In this document: positions 33,419 through 41,931 of the stretch, one piece after another
Position numbering within the stretch: position 1 is the first letter of the stretch
How the letters are laid out: the number at the start of each line of letters is the position of its first letter
Source: Bacillota bacterium
GTDB taxonomy: Bacteria; Bacillota; Clostridia; Acetivibrionales; JAFADI01
Direction of reading: 5' to 3'
Assembly (NCBI GenBank): GCA_023424965.1
Contig: JAFADI010000032.1
Location: 1 to 52,113 of the forward strand
DNA: 52,113 nt
Notes under the pieces: generated by a model
The model's database searches: none
What the model saw: the letters and a program-made list of their open reading frames with translations, nothing else
Told to the model about the DNA's origin: nothing
Position numbers and translations under genes: made by a program

Positions 33419-34038
33419 TGATTCTCACTCATATAATTATTTATTGCGTTTTCAATAACGCTGTAATTAAAGCCCCTGTGGAATAAAAACGCCTTGACCT
33501 TGGATAATACCTTCGGATCCTTCAAATCGTATTTGCCGTATTTTCTTCTTATCAATCCTTCGGCTACGGTAACCTCATCGATTTCCCAGCCTGCCAGAAC
33601 CTCATCGGCGATATCCCCGGATATGCCCTTGTTTTCAAGCTCAAACTTAAGAAGTCTTTTCGCTTTGGGTTTAAGTTTACTCCTGTCAAACACATATTTC
33701 TGCGCATAAATTTTGTCGTTTATATATCCCATGGATTTTAATTCTTTTATGGCCTTCCGTATGGTTCCAGGGTCAAAACCCTCACTTTCAAGCTTTGCGT
33801 ATACTTCTTTTTCACTCCTGAGCTTCAGGGACACAAACCTGACAGCGGTGGACTTGGCAGCACGGTAATTGATACCGTTCTTAATGTGGTCTATTTCTTC
33901 CGGACTGATTTCCGTTTTATCATATAAGTTTAAGCTGACGTAATCCTCTTCCGATATGGTAAAAGAGAATTGCCCGTCAACATAAACAGCAAGCCTGTCT
34001 TTATTTTTTGTACTTTTTTCAACTGAAGTTATGGTCAT
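33415..34038 (-). CDS. recX: RecX family regulatory protein
   Basis: RecX binds RecA and modulates its filaments. The 207-residue product contains the three-helix repeats of the family: SLKLRSEKEVYAKLESEGFD, ELKSMGYINDKIYAQKYV and VKAFLFHRGFNYSVIENAI. I start at ATG 34038, after GGGAGAAAAG; the frame extends to 34095 but the extra residues are not conserved. It lies downstream of recA on the same strand, as in many bacteria. An N-terminal stretch of about 65 residues precedes the core, typical of Firmicute RecX. Confidence 0.9.
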   Translation of the reverse strand: MTITSVEKSTKNKDRLAVYVDGQFSFTISEEDYVSLNLYDKTEISPEEIDHIKNGINYRAAKSTAVRFVSLKLRSEKEVYAKLESEGFDPGTIRKAIKELKSMGYINDKIYAQKYVFDRSKLKPKAKRLLKFELENKGISGDIADEVLAGWEIDEVTVAEGLIRRKYGKYDLKDPKVLSKVKAFLFHRGFNYSVIENAINNYMSENQ

Positions 34039-34180
34039 CTTTTCTCCCGAAAACAAAAGCCTGTGAAATAAAGTAGACTTTGCAGGCTCAACCATTATAT
34101 CACAGGCAATATTATTTTGTTAACACTTAATTTAACACAGCACATTAATTGTACAACGTTAAAAAGGCATTTTTTATTCC

Positions 34181-34207
34181 GAAAAAGCTTCAAAGCCCCC
34201 AGTGCAG
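34181..34207 (-). terminator. Candidate recA terminator with a shared repeat
   Basis: On the minus strand CTGCACTGGGGGCTTT is followed by GAAGCTTTTTC directly after the recA stop. AAGC/GCTT pairings plus the T run suggest a weak terminator. The 16-base core is identical to 7704-7719. Confidence 0.4.
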
Positions 34208-34209
34208 CT

Positions 34210-35256
34210 TTATATATCCAGTTCTTCGTCTTCATCATCGGCAGGAACATGGGCATCCACGCTCTTGACGAAGGCCTTTTCATAATTGTCACGGATTTTC
34301 GCTTCGATCTCGTTGGTGATTTCTTTATTTTCCTTGAGGAACTGCTTTACGTTCTCCCTGCCCTGTCCAATTCTCTGTCCATTGTAGGAGAACCAGGCTC
34401 CGCTCTTATTCACGATGTCGAGGTTTACACCGATATCCAGCACACTTCCTTCACGGGAAATGCCCTGACCGTAAATAATATCAAATTCCGCTTCTTTGAA
34501 GGGTGGCGCCACTTTGTTTTTAACTACTTTTGCCCTGGTCCGGTTCCCTATCATTTCCGTCCCCTGCTTGAGGGTCTCAATTCTTCTTATATCAAGTCTC
34601 ACCGAGGCATAGAACTTTAAAGCCCTACCTCCGGGAGTCGTCTCGGGATTTCCGAACATTACGCCGACCTTTTCTCTAAGCTGGTTGATAAATATGGCGG
34701 TGGTCTTCGATTTGCTTATGACGCCTGCCAGCTTTCTCAAGGCCTGGGACATAAGTCTGGCCTGAAGTCCCACATGGGCATCTCCCATTTCCCCGTCGAT
34801 TTCCGCCTTGGGAACGAGGGCTGCAACGGAATCGATAACGATGACGTCGATGGCTCCACTTCTTACAAGGGCCTCGGCAATTTCCAGGGCCTGCTCGCCG
34901 GTATCCGGCTGGGAAACGATCAGGTTGTCTATATCAACGCCAAGCTGACGGGCGTATACGGGGTCCAGCGCATGTTCCGCATCGATGTAGGCAGCTTCTC
35001 CCCCTGCCTTCTGAGCTTCTGCAACAATGTGAAGGGCGACGGTAGTCTTACCGGAGGATTCAGGGCCAAAAATCTCCACAATTCTTCCCCTGGGAACGCC
35101 GCCCACGCCCAATGCGATATCAAGTCCGATAGCACCGGTGGGAATTACCTCTACATTCATGTGGGTGCTCTCCCCCAGCTTCATGACCGCTCCCTTTCCA
35201 AATTGCTTCTCTATTTGTCCTAAAGCCATCTCCAAAGCCTTTTTCTTTTCCAACAT
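34210..35256 (-). CDS. recA: RecA recombinase
   Basis: RecA forms filaments on single-stranded DNA for homologous recombination and triggers LexA cleavage. From ATG 35256 the product has 348 residues. Walker A is GPESSGKT near 64-71, VIVIDSVAALVPKAEI is Walker B, GLQARLMSQALRKLAG and INQLREKVGVMFGNPETTPGG (loops 1 and 2) are intact, and the C-terminus is acidic. The upstream frame to 35304 is rejected because GGAGG precedes the ATG at 35256 at good spacing. A LexA box and a strong promoter lie directly upstream. Confidence 0.99.
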   Translation of the reverse strand: MLEKKKALEMALGQIEKQFGKGAVMKLGESTHMNVEVIPTGAIGLDIALGVGGVPRGRIVEIFGPESSGKTTVALHIVAEAQKAGGEAAYIDAEHALDPVYARQLGVDIDNLIVSQPDTGEQALEIAEALVRSGAIDVIVIDSVAALVPKAEIDGEMGDAHVGLQARLMSQALRKLAGVISKSKTTAIFINQLREKVGVMFGNPETTPGGRALKFYASVRLDIRRIETLKQGTEMIGNRTRAKVVKNKVAPPFKEAEFDIIYGQGISREGSVLDIGVNLDIVNKSGAWFSYNGQRIGQGRENVKQFLKENKEITNEIEAKIRDNYEKAFVKSVDAHVPADDEDEELDI

Positions 35257-35283
35257 ACTTTCCAATTCCTCCTTTTGCAAAAT

Positions 35284-35297
35284 CGAACATTTGTTCT
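35284..35297. promoter_or_regulatory. LexA (DinR) box of recA
   Basis: CGAACATTTGTTCT on the plus strand matches the Gram-positive SOS consensus CGAACNNNNGTTCG at all but the last position. It sits five bases downstream of the recA -10 box. Confidence 0.88.
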
Positions 35298-35302
35298 TAT
35301 TC

Positions 35303-35331
35303 ATTATATAGTAAAGGACAAGCTAAGTCAA
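35303..35331 (-). promoter_or_regulatory. Sigma-A promoter of recA
   Basis: TTGACT and TATAAT, 17 bases apart on the minus strand, directly before the LexA box. Confidence 0.88.
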
Positions 35332-35370
35332 TGGGTATTTACAAATATTTACAACAAATCGTCCTAAATT

Positions 35371-36957
35371 TTATCCCTTCCTTTTGAATCTTCTTTTCAC
35401 CGCGTTGAAGAGATACATTCCTTCCTCGACCCGCAGAAGAAGTATGACTCCAAAATAGATTGCCGCTCCCGCAGCGGCCTCCACGCCCAAAAACACAGCC
35501 TGGCTCAGCTTGGAATTAATATTTACAGGCAGCACCGAATTCAAAGGATAAAGCACCAGGGCCATTGCCGCGGAAGCCAAAACTGCCTTTCCGAGAAAAG
35601 AAAGCAAATCCTTCATATAGGCTCCTTTTATCTTCTTGTTTATAAGCAGGAGCAGCATTAACGCATATACGGTGCTGGAAATGGAGTAAGCCAGGGCCAT
35701 GCCCGCCACATTCAGCGGGGTGTGGTAAAAAAACAGCCAGCTTAAAGCCCCGTTGATAATAATGGTACTGCTTCCTATATATAAAGGAGTTTTGGTGTCG
35801 TTGACCGCAAAGAAGGCCCTCGTCATGATTGCCACCACCGACTGGGAAACCAGCGCCAGTGAAAAAAACATCAGAATGAAACCCGTTGTATTCACCGATG
35901 CCTCCGTGAACTTGCTGGAGAACTTGAACAGGGTCCTGATCACCGGTTCCCTCAAGATTATGAAGCCCACCGCCGAAGGTATTGCAAGCAAAAGCACAGT
36001 TTTCAGGCCCTTCATCAGGATACGCCGGTACTCCCCCTCATCCCCCGTGGCAGCTCTGGCCGAAAGGGTCGGCAGGAGGGCAACACCCATGCTCTGGGCG
36101 AAAATGCCCAGGGGCAGCTGCCAGGTTCTGTTTGCCGAGTTGAACATGGTAACGCTCCCTACCGCCGCAAAGGTGGCAAACCGGGCGGAAATGATCAGGT
36201 TGATCTGTACCACTGAGGAGGATATCAGCGAAGGTATGGCCAGGCTGAAAAGTCTTTTTAAACCCGGATGCTTTAGATGGATGACGGGACCGAAATATTT
36301 CAGGTTCTTAAAGGCCACCGACACCTGGAAGAGAAAATAAATCAAAGCGCTCAGCATTACGCCGTATGCAACCCGCTCCGCCCCCAGCGCCGTGTTGGAG
36401 CCGAAAAGCAGCAGGCTCAAAACGCCTCCCAGATTGTAGATTACCGGGCCGAAGGCGGCGGCGGTAAACCGGTGGTAGGAATTGAGTATCCCGTTGCACA
36501 TCCCCGCCAGCATCAGGAAGGAAACCGACGGAAAGAGTATCCTGGTAAGCCGGACAGCCAGCAGCTGGGTTTCGGGGCCTTTGTTTTTGAAGCCCTCCGC
36601 CACGATGGGAATCAACCGGTCGGTAAAAATCATTCCCAGCAGGCAGAAAACCACCATCACAAGAATTGTAATGTTAATGAAGCTGCCTACCGCCTTCCAG
36701 CCGTCCTTTTCTTCGTCTCTTTCAATATACCCGGAGAGTACCGGAATAAGGGCGGCTGCGATGGCTCCTCCCAGAATCAGGTTGTACATCAGGTCGGGCA
36801 CGAGAAACGCCACGTTGTAAGCGTCTCCTACCATCCCCACGCCCAGCTTTGTGGGGATCAGCATTTCCCTCAGATAGCCGGTGAGCCTGCTGAGTATGGT
36901 TGAAATCATGACAATAACCGCTGCTCCGGCAAGTCTTTTCTTGTGTGAATTAGCCAA
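35371..36957 (-). CDS. murJ: Lipid II flippase MurJ
   Basis: MurJ, a MATE-like protein of the MOP superfamily, moves lipid II across the membrane for peptidoglycan synthesis. The 528-residue product has about 14 hydrophobic segments. The opening VIVMISTILSRLTGYLREMLIPTKLG, the FLVPDLMYNLILGGAIAAALIPVLSGYI region and GIFAQSMGVALLPTLSARAA are typical. The start is TTG at 36957, with GGAGG seven bases upstream. It sits between cinA and recA, which are direct neighbours in many Firmicutes. The last residues are very basic (RRFKRKG). Confidence 0.92.
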   Translation of the reverse strand: MANSHKKRLAGAAVIVMISTILSRLTGYLREMLIPTKLGVGMVGDAYNVAFLVPDLMYNLILGGAIAAALIPVLSGYIERDEEKDGWKAVGSFINITILVMVVFCLLGMIFTDRLIPIVAEGFKNKGPETQLLAVRLTRILFPSVSFLMLAGMCNGILNSYHRFTAAAFGPVIYNLGGVLSLLLFGSNTALGAERVAYGVMLSALIYFLFQVSVAFKNLKYFGPVIHLKHPGLKRLFSLAIPSLISSSVVQINLIISARFATFAAVGSVTMFNSANRTWQLPLGIFAQSMGVALLPTLSARAATGDEGEYRRILMKGLKTVLLLAIPSAVGFIILREPVIRTLFKFSSKFTEASVNTTGFILMFFSLALVSQSVVAIMTRAFFAVNDTKTPLYIGSSTIIINGALSWLFFYHTPLNVAGMALAYSISSTVYALMLLLLINKKIKGAYMKDLLSFLGKAVLASAAMALVLYPLNSVLPVNINSKLSQAVFLGVEAAAGAAIYFGVILLLRVEEGMYLFNAVKRRFKRKG

Positions 36958-36975
36958 TTTTAACCTCCAGGTTCT

Positions 36976-38211
36976 CTACTTGTTAATTATCCGTCTGCGA
37001 ATCATATCAAACACATGAAGGCAGGTTACATTCCTGATCCTGTTCCTGTCTCCCCAAAGCCTCAATTCCTTGCACTGGGTACTCTCCCCGTCGGCAAGGG
37101 CTATGTATACCAGACCCACGGGCTTCTTTTCCGTCCCCCCGCCGGGGCCCGCAATTCCCGTAATTGAAATGCCTATATCCGTCTTCGCAAGCCGGCGCAC
37201 TCCCTCGGCCATCTCAACCGCTGTTTCCCGGCTGACTGCCCCATGCTTCTGGAGAGTTTCCGCCCCGACCCCCAGGTTCTCCATCTTTGCCTCATTGCTG
37301 TAGGAGATCACCGCCCGGTTGAAGACCTGTGAAATTCCGGGAATGTTGGTGAGCTTGCTGGAAACAAGCCCTCCTGTACAGGATTCCGCAGCCGCAATGG
37401 TAATGTTTTTTTCAATGAGGAGTTCTCCCACAACCTCCTCCAGGTTCTTGTCCTCCAGCGAATACACATTGTCTCCGAACCGTCTCACGATTTCGTGGAT
37501 GACCGGAGACAGCAGGTCCGCATTTTCCCCGCCTTTGTCATACCTGGCCGTCAATCTCAAGGTCACTTCCCCTTCCTTTGCATAAGGAGCAATGGTGGGA
37601 TTTTCCTGGCTGTTTATCAGGTCAAGGATTTGTTCCTCCATGGCCGACTCGCCGATTCCAAAAATCCTTATATATTTTGATACCAGGATATAGCCGGATT
37701 TGGCTTCAAAATGGGGGATGACAAATTTTTCGAACATGGGCTTCATTTCCGACGGCGGGCCCGGCAGCATGACGACGGTTTTTCCTCCGCCCTCAATGAT
37801 GCACCCGGGAGCGGTCCCGTTGTCATTGGCCAAAGCAATGCAGTCCTCCGGCAGATAGGCCTGCTTTACGTTGTTTTGAGTCATCGGCCGCTTTATGCTC
37901 TTAAAAAATTCTTCAATCTTCTTCAGGCTTTCCTCATGCAAAACCAGTTTCCTGCCCATATGTCCGGAGACGGTTTCTTTTGTCAGGTCATCCTGGGTTG
38001 GTCCCAGGCCCCCCGTCATGATGACCGCATCGGATCTTCTGAAAGCGATATCCAGGCATTCTTGAAGCCGGTGGGGATTATCCCCCACCACACTGTGAAA
38101 ATAAACATTGACTCCTATATCATTCAGCCGGCGGGAAATGTACTGGGCATTTGTGTTTGCGATCTGCCCCATAAGCAATTCCGTGCCGACGGCCAAAATT
38201 TCTGCGTTCAT
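36976..38211 (-). CDS. cinA: CinA family protein (competence/damage-inducible, nicotinamide-nucleotide amidase)
   Basis: The two-domain product has an N-terminal MoCF/COG1058 domain (AEILAVGTELLMGQIANTNAQYI; MTGGLGPTQDDLTKE; VVMLPGPPSEMKPMF) and a C-terminal CinA/PncC domain (TIAAAESCTGGLVSSKLTNIPG; GISITGIAGPGGGTEKKPVGLVYIAL). The latter deamidates nicotinamide mononucleotide in studied homologues; the former resembles ADP-ribose pyrophosphatases. Length is 411 from ATG 38211, preceded by GGAGATAA. An ATG at 38232 is in frame but lies in a hairpin. It is the first gene of the murJ/recA direction of transcription. Confidence 0.93.
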   Translation of the reverse strand: MNAEILAVGTELLMGQIANTNAQYISRRLNDIGVNVYFHSVVGDNPHRLQECLDIAFRRSDAVIMTGGLGPTQDDLTKETVSGHMGRKLVLHEESLKKIEEFFKSIKRPMTQNNVKQAYLPEDCIALANDNGTAPGCIIEGGGKTVVMLPGPPSEMKPMFEKFVIPHFEAKSGYILVSKYIRIFGIGESAMEEQILDLINSQENPTIAPYAKEGEVTLRLTARYDKGGENADLLSPVIHEIVRRFGDNVYSLEDKNLEEVVGELLIEKNITIAAAESCTGGLVSSKLTNIPGISQVFNRAVISYSNEAKMENLGVGAETLQKHGAVSRETAVEMAEGVRRLAKTDIGISITGIAGPGGGTEKKPVGLVYIALADGESTQCKELRLWGDRNRIRNVTCLHVFDMIRRRIINK

Positions 38212-38223
38212 ATTTATCTCCAT

Positions 38224-38260
38224 TTCCAGCATGGGATAAATGAATCATCCCATGCTGGAA
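38224..38260. repeat. Perfect 14-bp inverted repeat at the cinA 5' end
   Basis: TTCCAGCATGGGAT and ATCCCATGCTGGAA are exact reverse complements separated by nine bases. The arm nearest cinA ends next to the cinA ribosome site. A third ATGGGAT follows at 38285-38291. Confidence 0.7.
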
Positions 38261-38536
38261 CCAAAACTTTCGATGAAAGTTTTTATGGGATAAAATTCAA
38301 TTTATTCGCACGCAATTTATTTTTTGCATCCGCAAAAATATGCGAATGCGGAAGTCTTTCAGAAATTTTCAATTTCTTTCAGACATCCATCCTCTCTTTC
38401 AGGAAGCTATAAAGTCTTCCAGGCTATTATACCAGTTTAAGGATTGCATTATCAACGGGCACAAGGAGAATGTTTTATTTATCGGATGGAAAGGTATACT
38501 ATTTACTAAGTTATACATATAAGGAGGCTGTTCTTT
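38261..38536. other. Structured non-coding region between cinA and ldh
   Basis: This divergent region holds a second hairpin (AAAACTTTC/GAAAGTTTT, 38263-38283), an AT-rich tract with scattered TTCGCA and TGCGAA words, and three CTTTCAG repeats near 38352-38400. A -10-like TATACT lies at 38495-38500 before ldh but has no good -35. No open reading frame is convincing. Confidence 0.4.
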
Positions 38537-39487
38537 ATGACGGGAAAAACCATAAACAAGGTAACGGTGGTGGGCGCAGGCTTTGTGGGCTCCACCACGG
38601 CGTATACACTCATGTTGAGCGGATTGATTTCCGAAATCGTATTGATCGATATCAACCGGGACAAAGCCGAGGGTGAGGTAATGGACCTGAACCACGGCAT
38701 GCCCTTTGTCAGGCCTGTTAAAATATATGAAGGAAACTATGCCGACAGTGCAGGCTCCGACATCGTCGTAATCGCCGCCGGAGCCAACCAAAAGCCCGGA
38801 GAAACACGGCTGGACCTTGTCCAGAAGAATACGGCGGTATTTAAGAGCATTGTAAGTGAAGCGGTAAAATATAATAAGGACTGTATTCTCCTTGTGGTTA
38901 CCAATCCTGTGGATATCCTCACCTATGTCACCTACAGAATTTCGGGCTTTCCCAAGAACAAGGTGATCGGCTCGGGCACGGTCCTGGATACGGCACGCTT
39001 CCGGTTCCTTCTGGGAGACCAGCTCGGAGTCGATACGCGAAACATCCACGGGTATATCATCGGAGAGCACGGCGACAGCGAAGTTGCCACCTGGAGCCTG
39101 ACCAACATTGCCGGCATCCCCATGGAGGACTACTGCCGGAGCTGTCACAACTGTGATGCCTCCACCCTGGTGGGCAACATTTACAATGATGTGAAAAATG
39201 CAGCTTACGAAATCATAAAGAGGAAGGGAGCAACCTATTATGCCGTTGCCCTGGCGGTAAGAAGGATCGTAGAAGCCCTTGTCAGGGATGAAAATTCCAT
39301 CCTGACGGTCTCCAGCCTGCTTGAAGGCCAGTATGGCCTCTCGGACGTCTGCCTGAGCGTTCCCACCATCGTAAATTCCAGGGGTATCGAGCGGATCCTG
39401 GATGTGCCGCTGGATGAAACGGAAAAGACCCTGCTGAAAAAATCCGGAGACTCCCTTAAGGAGATCATTCAGGTACTTTCCCTGTAA
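38537..39487 (+). CDS. ldh: L-lactate dehydrogenase
   Basis: This enzyme reduces pyruvate to L-lactate with NADH, a fermentation end step. The 316-residue product has the NAD motif VVGAGFVGST near 12-20 with Asp38 selecting NAD, the substrate residues in VTNPVDILTYVTYR, and the catalytic His in IGEHGDSEVATWS. GSGTVLDTARFRFLLG favours lactate over malate dehydrogenase because of the Gly-Thr-Val-Leu-Asp motif and the GEHGDSE context. AAGGAGG precedes the ATG. It is monocistronic, followed by a strong palindrome. Confidence 0.95.
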   Translation: MTGKTINKVTVVGAGFVGSTTAYTLMLSGLISEIVLIDINRDKAEGEVMDLNHGMPFVRPVKIYEGNYADSAGSDIVVIAAGANQKPGETRLDLVQKNTAVFKSIVSEAVKYNKDCILLVVTNPVDILTYVTYRISGFPKNKVIGSGTVLDTARFRFLLGDQLGVDTRNIHGYIIGEHGDSEVATWSLTNIAGIPMEDYCRSCHNCDASTLVGNIYNDVKNAAYEIIKRKGATYYAVALAVRRIVEALVRDENSILTVSSLLEGQYGLSDVCLSVPTIVNSRGIERILDVPLDETEKTLLKKSGDSLKEIIQVLSL

Positions 39488-39507
39488 CCGCAGGGAATCA
39501 GTTAATC

Positions 39508-39535
39508 GAAGGCGGTGTGCCGGCACACCGCCTTC
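39508..39535 (+). terminator. Palindrome after ldh
   Basis: GAAGGCGGTGTGC and its exact reverse complement form a perfect GC-rich stem with almost no loop, 20 bases after the ldh stop. Only ATTTATAT follows, so it is an imperfect intrinsic terminator. Confidence 0.7.
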
Positions 39536-39790
39536 ATTTATATGATGTCAAATTCCACAGATCGATAAAATTATTTTTATAAAACAATTACATATATTTG
39601 CTAGTAAATATTTGCTAAAATATCAATAAGGTGTATTCAGCTTTTCGCCCTTCGTTTGCTTTTCCGTCAAAATCAATGTGCTGTTTGGTTGGTTGCGGAT
39701 TTATATATTGGCTGGTATTTCAATCACAGGATATGAAATTGGCATTGTAACACCATGATCTTAAATTACGGTAAAGGGTGGATAGGGATG
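39536..39790. other. AT-rich leader of the moxR operon
   Basis: It contains no convincing gene. ATATTTGCTA-type words repeat in tandem at about 39594-39618 and may be a regulator site or part of a promoter; I cannot fix -35 and -10 boxes. Confidence 0.3.
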
Positions 39791-40744
39791 AGCGACAGCG
39801 TGAAAATCTTAAAGAACGTCGTTGAAAATGTGGAAAAGGTCATCATTGGAAAGAGGAACGCCATCGAGCTGGCGCTGGTGTCTCTCGTATGCAATGGGCA
39901 TGTGCTCATTGAAGATGTTCCCGGCGTGGGCAAAACCAGTCTTGTTTCAGCCATTGCCAGGTCGATAAACTCCTCCTACAAAAGGATTCAGTTCACCCCC
40001 GACATCTTGCCGTCGGACATTACAGGCTTTTCAATCTACAACCAGAAATCCGGCAGCTTTGAATACCGTGCAGGGGCCATCATGAGCAACATCATCCTGG
40101 CGGATGAAATCAACCGTACCTCCCCCAAAACCCAGGCAAGCCTGTTGGAAGTCATGGAGGAAAACCAGGTCACCGTCGACGGCGTCACCTACAAGGTTCC
40201 ATCCCCCTTCATGGTGCTTGCAACCCAAAATCCCGTTGAATACCTGGGTACCTACCCTCTTCCAGAAGCACAGCTTGACAGGTTCTTTATGAAAATTTCC
40301 ATCGGATACCCTACTCCGGGGGAAGAAAGCTTTATTCTTTCAAAATATCAATATTCAAGTCCGTTGGGGGCTTTGCAGCCCGTTGCCGACACCAGCGGCA
40401 TCCTTGCCCTTCAGGAGGAAGTTAAAGGCGTCCATGTGGATAAAAGCCTAAAAGACTACATTGTAGAAATCGTCAGCCAGACAAGAAAGCACCCGGATGT
40501 CATCCTGGGCTCCAGCCCCAGAGGCTCCCTCTCGCTGTTCAGAGCAGCCCAGGCATGGGCCTTTTACAACGGACGCAACTTCGTCCTTCCTGACGACGTC
40601 AAAAAGCTGGTGGTTCCGGTGCTCTCCCACAGGCTTGTTTTGAAGCAGGAAGCCAAGCTCAAGAAAATTTCCGCACCGGATATCATTAATTCCATCGTTA
40701 ATAAAACCTATGTCCCGGTGGTGGATTATGATGAAAAGAAATAG
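39791..40744 (+). CDS. MoxR family AAA+ ATPase
   Basis: The 317-residue product has Walker A DVPGVGKTS near 43-51, Walker B IILADEINRTSPKTQASLLEVMEE and the sensor region LATQNPVEYLGTYPLPEAQLDRF, which define MoxR-type chaperone ATPases. These usually activate or assemble partner proteins encoded next to them. Here the partners are a DUF58 protein and a membrane transglutaminase, the common three-gene set. I start at ATG 39791, after GGGTGGATAGGG; the frame opens at 39755. It overlaps the DUF58 start by 17 bases. Confidence 0.93.
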   Translation, partial: SDSVKILKNVVENVEKVIIGKRNAIELALVSLVCNGHVLIEDVPGVGKTSLVSAIARSINSSYKRIQFTPDILPSDITGFSIYNQKSGSFEYRAGAIMSNIILADEINRTSPKTQASLLEVMEENQVTVDGVTYKVPSPFMVLATQNPVEYLGTYPLPEAQLDRFFMKISIGYPTPGEESFILSKYQYSSPLGALQPVADTSGILALQEEVKGVHVDKSLKDYIVEIVSQTRKHPDVILGSSPRGSLSLFRAAQAWAFYNGRNFVLPDDVKKLVVPVLSHRLVLKQEAKLKKISAPDIINSIVNKTYVPVVDYDEKK

Positions 40745-41930
40745 GATTCTCTATTTGACGCTGTTTTTTCTTTCCTTTGTGTTTGTGTATTTTTACGGCG
40801 GGAAAGTGCCCTATACACTTTTTTTTGTCGTGCTGCTGCTGCCTTTGCTGTCCCTGCTGCACACCGCCTATATTTTCCTGCGGTTCAAGTACACCCAGGA
40901 GATTGATAAAAAGTTTGTCACCAAGGGTGAAAAGGTCAAGTTTATTTTCAGCGTGTGCAATGAAGACCTGCTCTTGTACCCCTATCTGAATGTGGCCTTC
41001 TATGGGGCCAAAAACATTTTCTCCAGGCAGTTTCAATCCAAGAACTTTTCACTGCTCCCATTGAAGGACAAAAGCTTCTCCTTCGAACTGGAATGCCGGT
41101 ACCGAGGGGTATACGACGTAGGCATTGAATACGTGGACATTCATGACCTTCTGGGACTTTTCAGCCTCCGGTACAAGGTCTTCGAGCCCAAATATGTCAC
41201 CGTACACCCCCGGATTGTGAAGCTGGACCGTTTCCACATCAGCACGAACTTCATCTCCGACTCCCAGACGCTTCAAAACAACCGGTATGAAGACATGACA
41301 ACGGTATCGGATATAAGGGATTACGCATACGGAGACAGCTTCAAGAGGGTTCACTGGAAGCTCACCTCCAAGCTCAACCGGCTGATGGTCAAAAACTTTC
41401 AGAACACTTCCGAAACCAATGCCACCCTAATTCTGGACCTTCAAAGGAACCGCTATTCCTTTGAAGAAAATACCATTATTGAAGACAAAGTCATCGAATC
41501 CGCGCTGGCGGTAATGTACTACTGCCTCAACAACTGGCTCAGTACAAGCCTGGTATTTTTCAAGGAAACCATCGTTCACCTGGAAGCAAAAAATCCCCTG
41601 GACTTTGATGAGGCCTACAGGGTGCTTTCCGGCTTGAAGTTCCAGGAAACCATCGGCCTGAAGGAAATCCTGGACATATACCTGGGGGAAAGCATCTACC
41701 AGAATAATCTTTTCATTTTCACTCCCCACATGGATTATGAGCTGTACAACCAGTTATATAAGGCCAGGCTGCTGGGAAATGAAATAAGCATCATCTATTC
41801 CTCGCCGGAGGAGATTACAGGCATCAAAGACCAGGATGCAGCCAATATTCTCGATTCCCTGCCGGAAATGGGGATCCGTGTGTACAAATTGAATATCAGT
41901 GACGATGTTAAGCTGGTACTGGAGAGGTAA
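40728..41930 (+). CDS. DUF58 domain membrane protein
   Basis: The product of about 400 residues has two adjacent N-terminal transmembrane segments (about 6-22 and 26-46) and a DUF58 domain with the motif DIRDYAYGDSFKRVHWKLTSK. The C-terminal half resembles a von Willebrand A fold (ATLILDLQRN near its start), although the MIDAS pattern is not clearly complete. The function of DUF58 proteins is unknown; they co-occur with MoxR ATPases. The start is ATG 40728 or 40731, inside the moxR end. One base separates its stop from the transglutaminase ATG. Confidence 0.88.
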   Translation: MMKRNRILYLTLFFLSFVFVYFYGGKVPYTLFFVVLLLPLLSLLHTAYIFLRFKYTQEIDKKFVTKGEKVKFIFSVCNEDLLLYPYLNVAFYGAKNIFSRQFQSKNFSLLPLKDKSFSFELECRYRGVYDVGIEYVDIHDLLGLFSLRYKVFEPKYVTVHPRIVKLDRFHISTNFISDSQTLQNNRYEDMTTVSDIRDYAYGDSFKRVHWKLTSKLNRLMVKNFQNTSETNATLILDLQRNRYSFEENTIIEDKVIESALAVMYYCLNNWLSTSLVFFKETIVHLEAKNPLDFDEAYRVLSGLKFQETIGLKEILDIYLGESIYQNNLFIFTPHMDYELYNQLYKARLLGNEISIIYSSPEEITGIKDQDAANILDSLPEMGIRVYKLNISDDVKLVLER

Positions 41931-41931
41931 T

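Noticed and set aside
38263..38290. Plus-strand terminator in the cinA-ldh region
   Set aside because: The hairpin is A/T rich and nothing is transcribed toward it on the plus strand from an annotated gene, so I left it as part of the structured region.
38399..39526. 375-residue open frame on the minus strand across ldh
   Set aside because: The opposite strand encodes a complete lactate dehydrogenase with all catalytic motifs. The antisense frame has no ribosome site and no recognisable domain.
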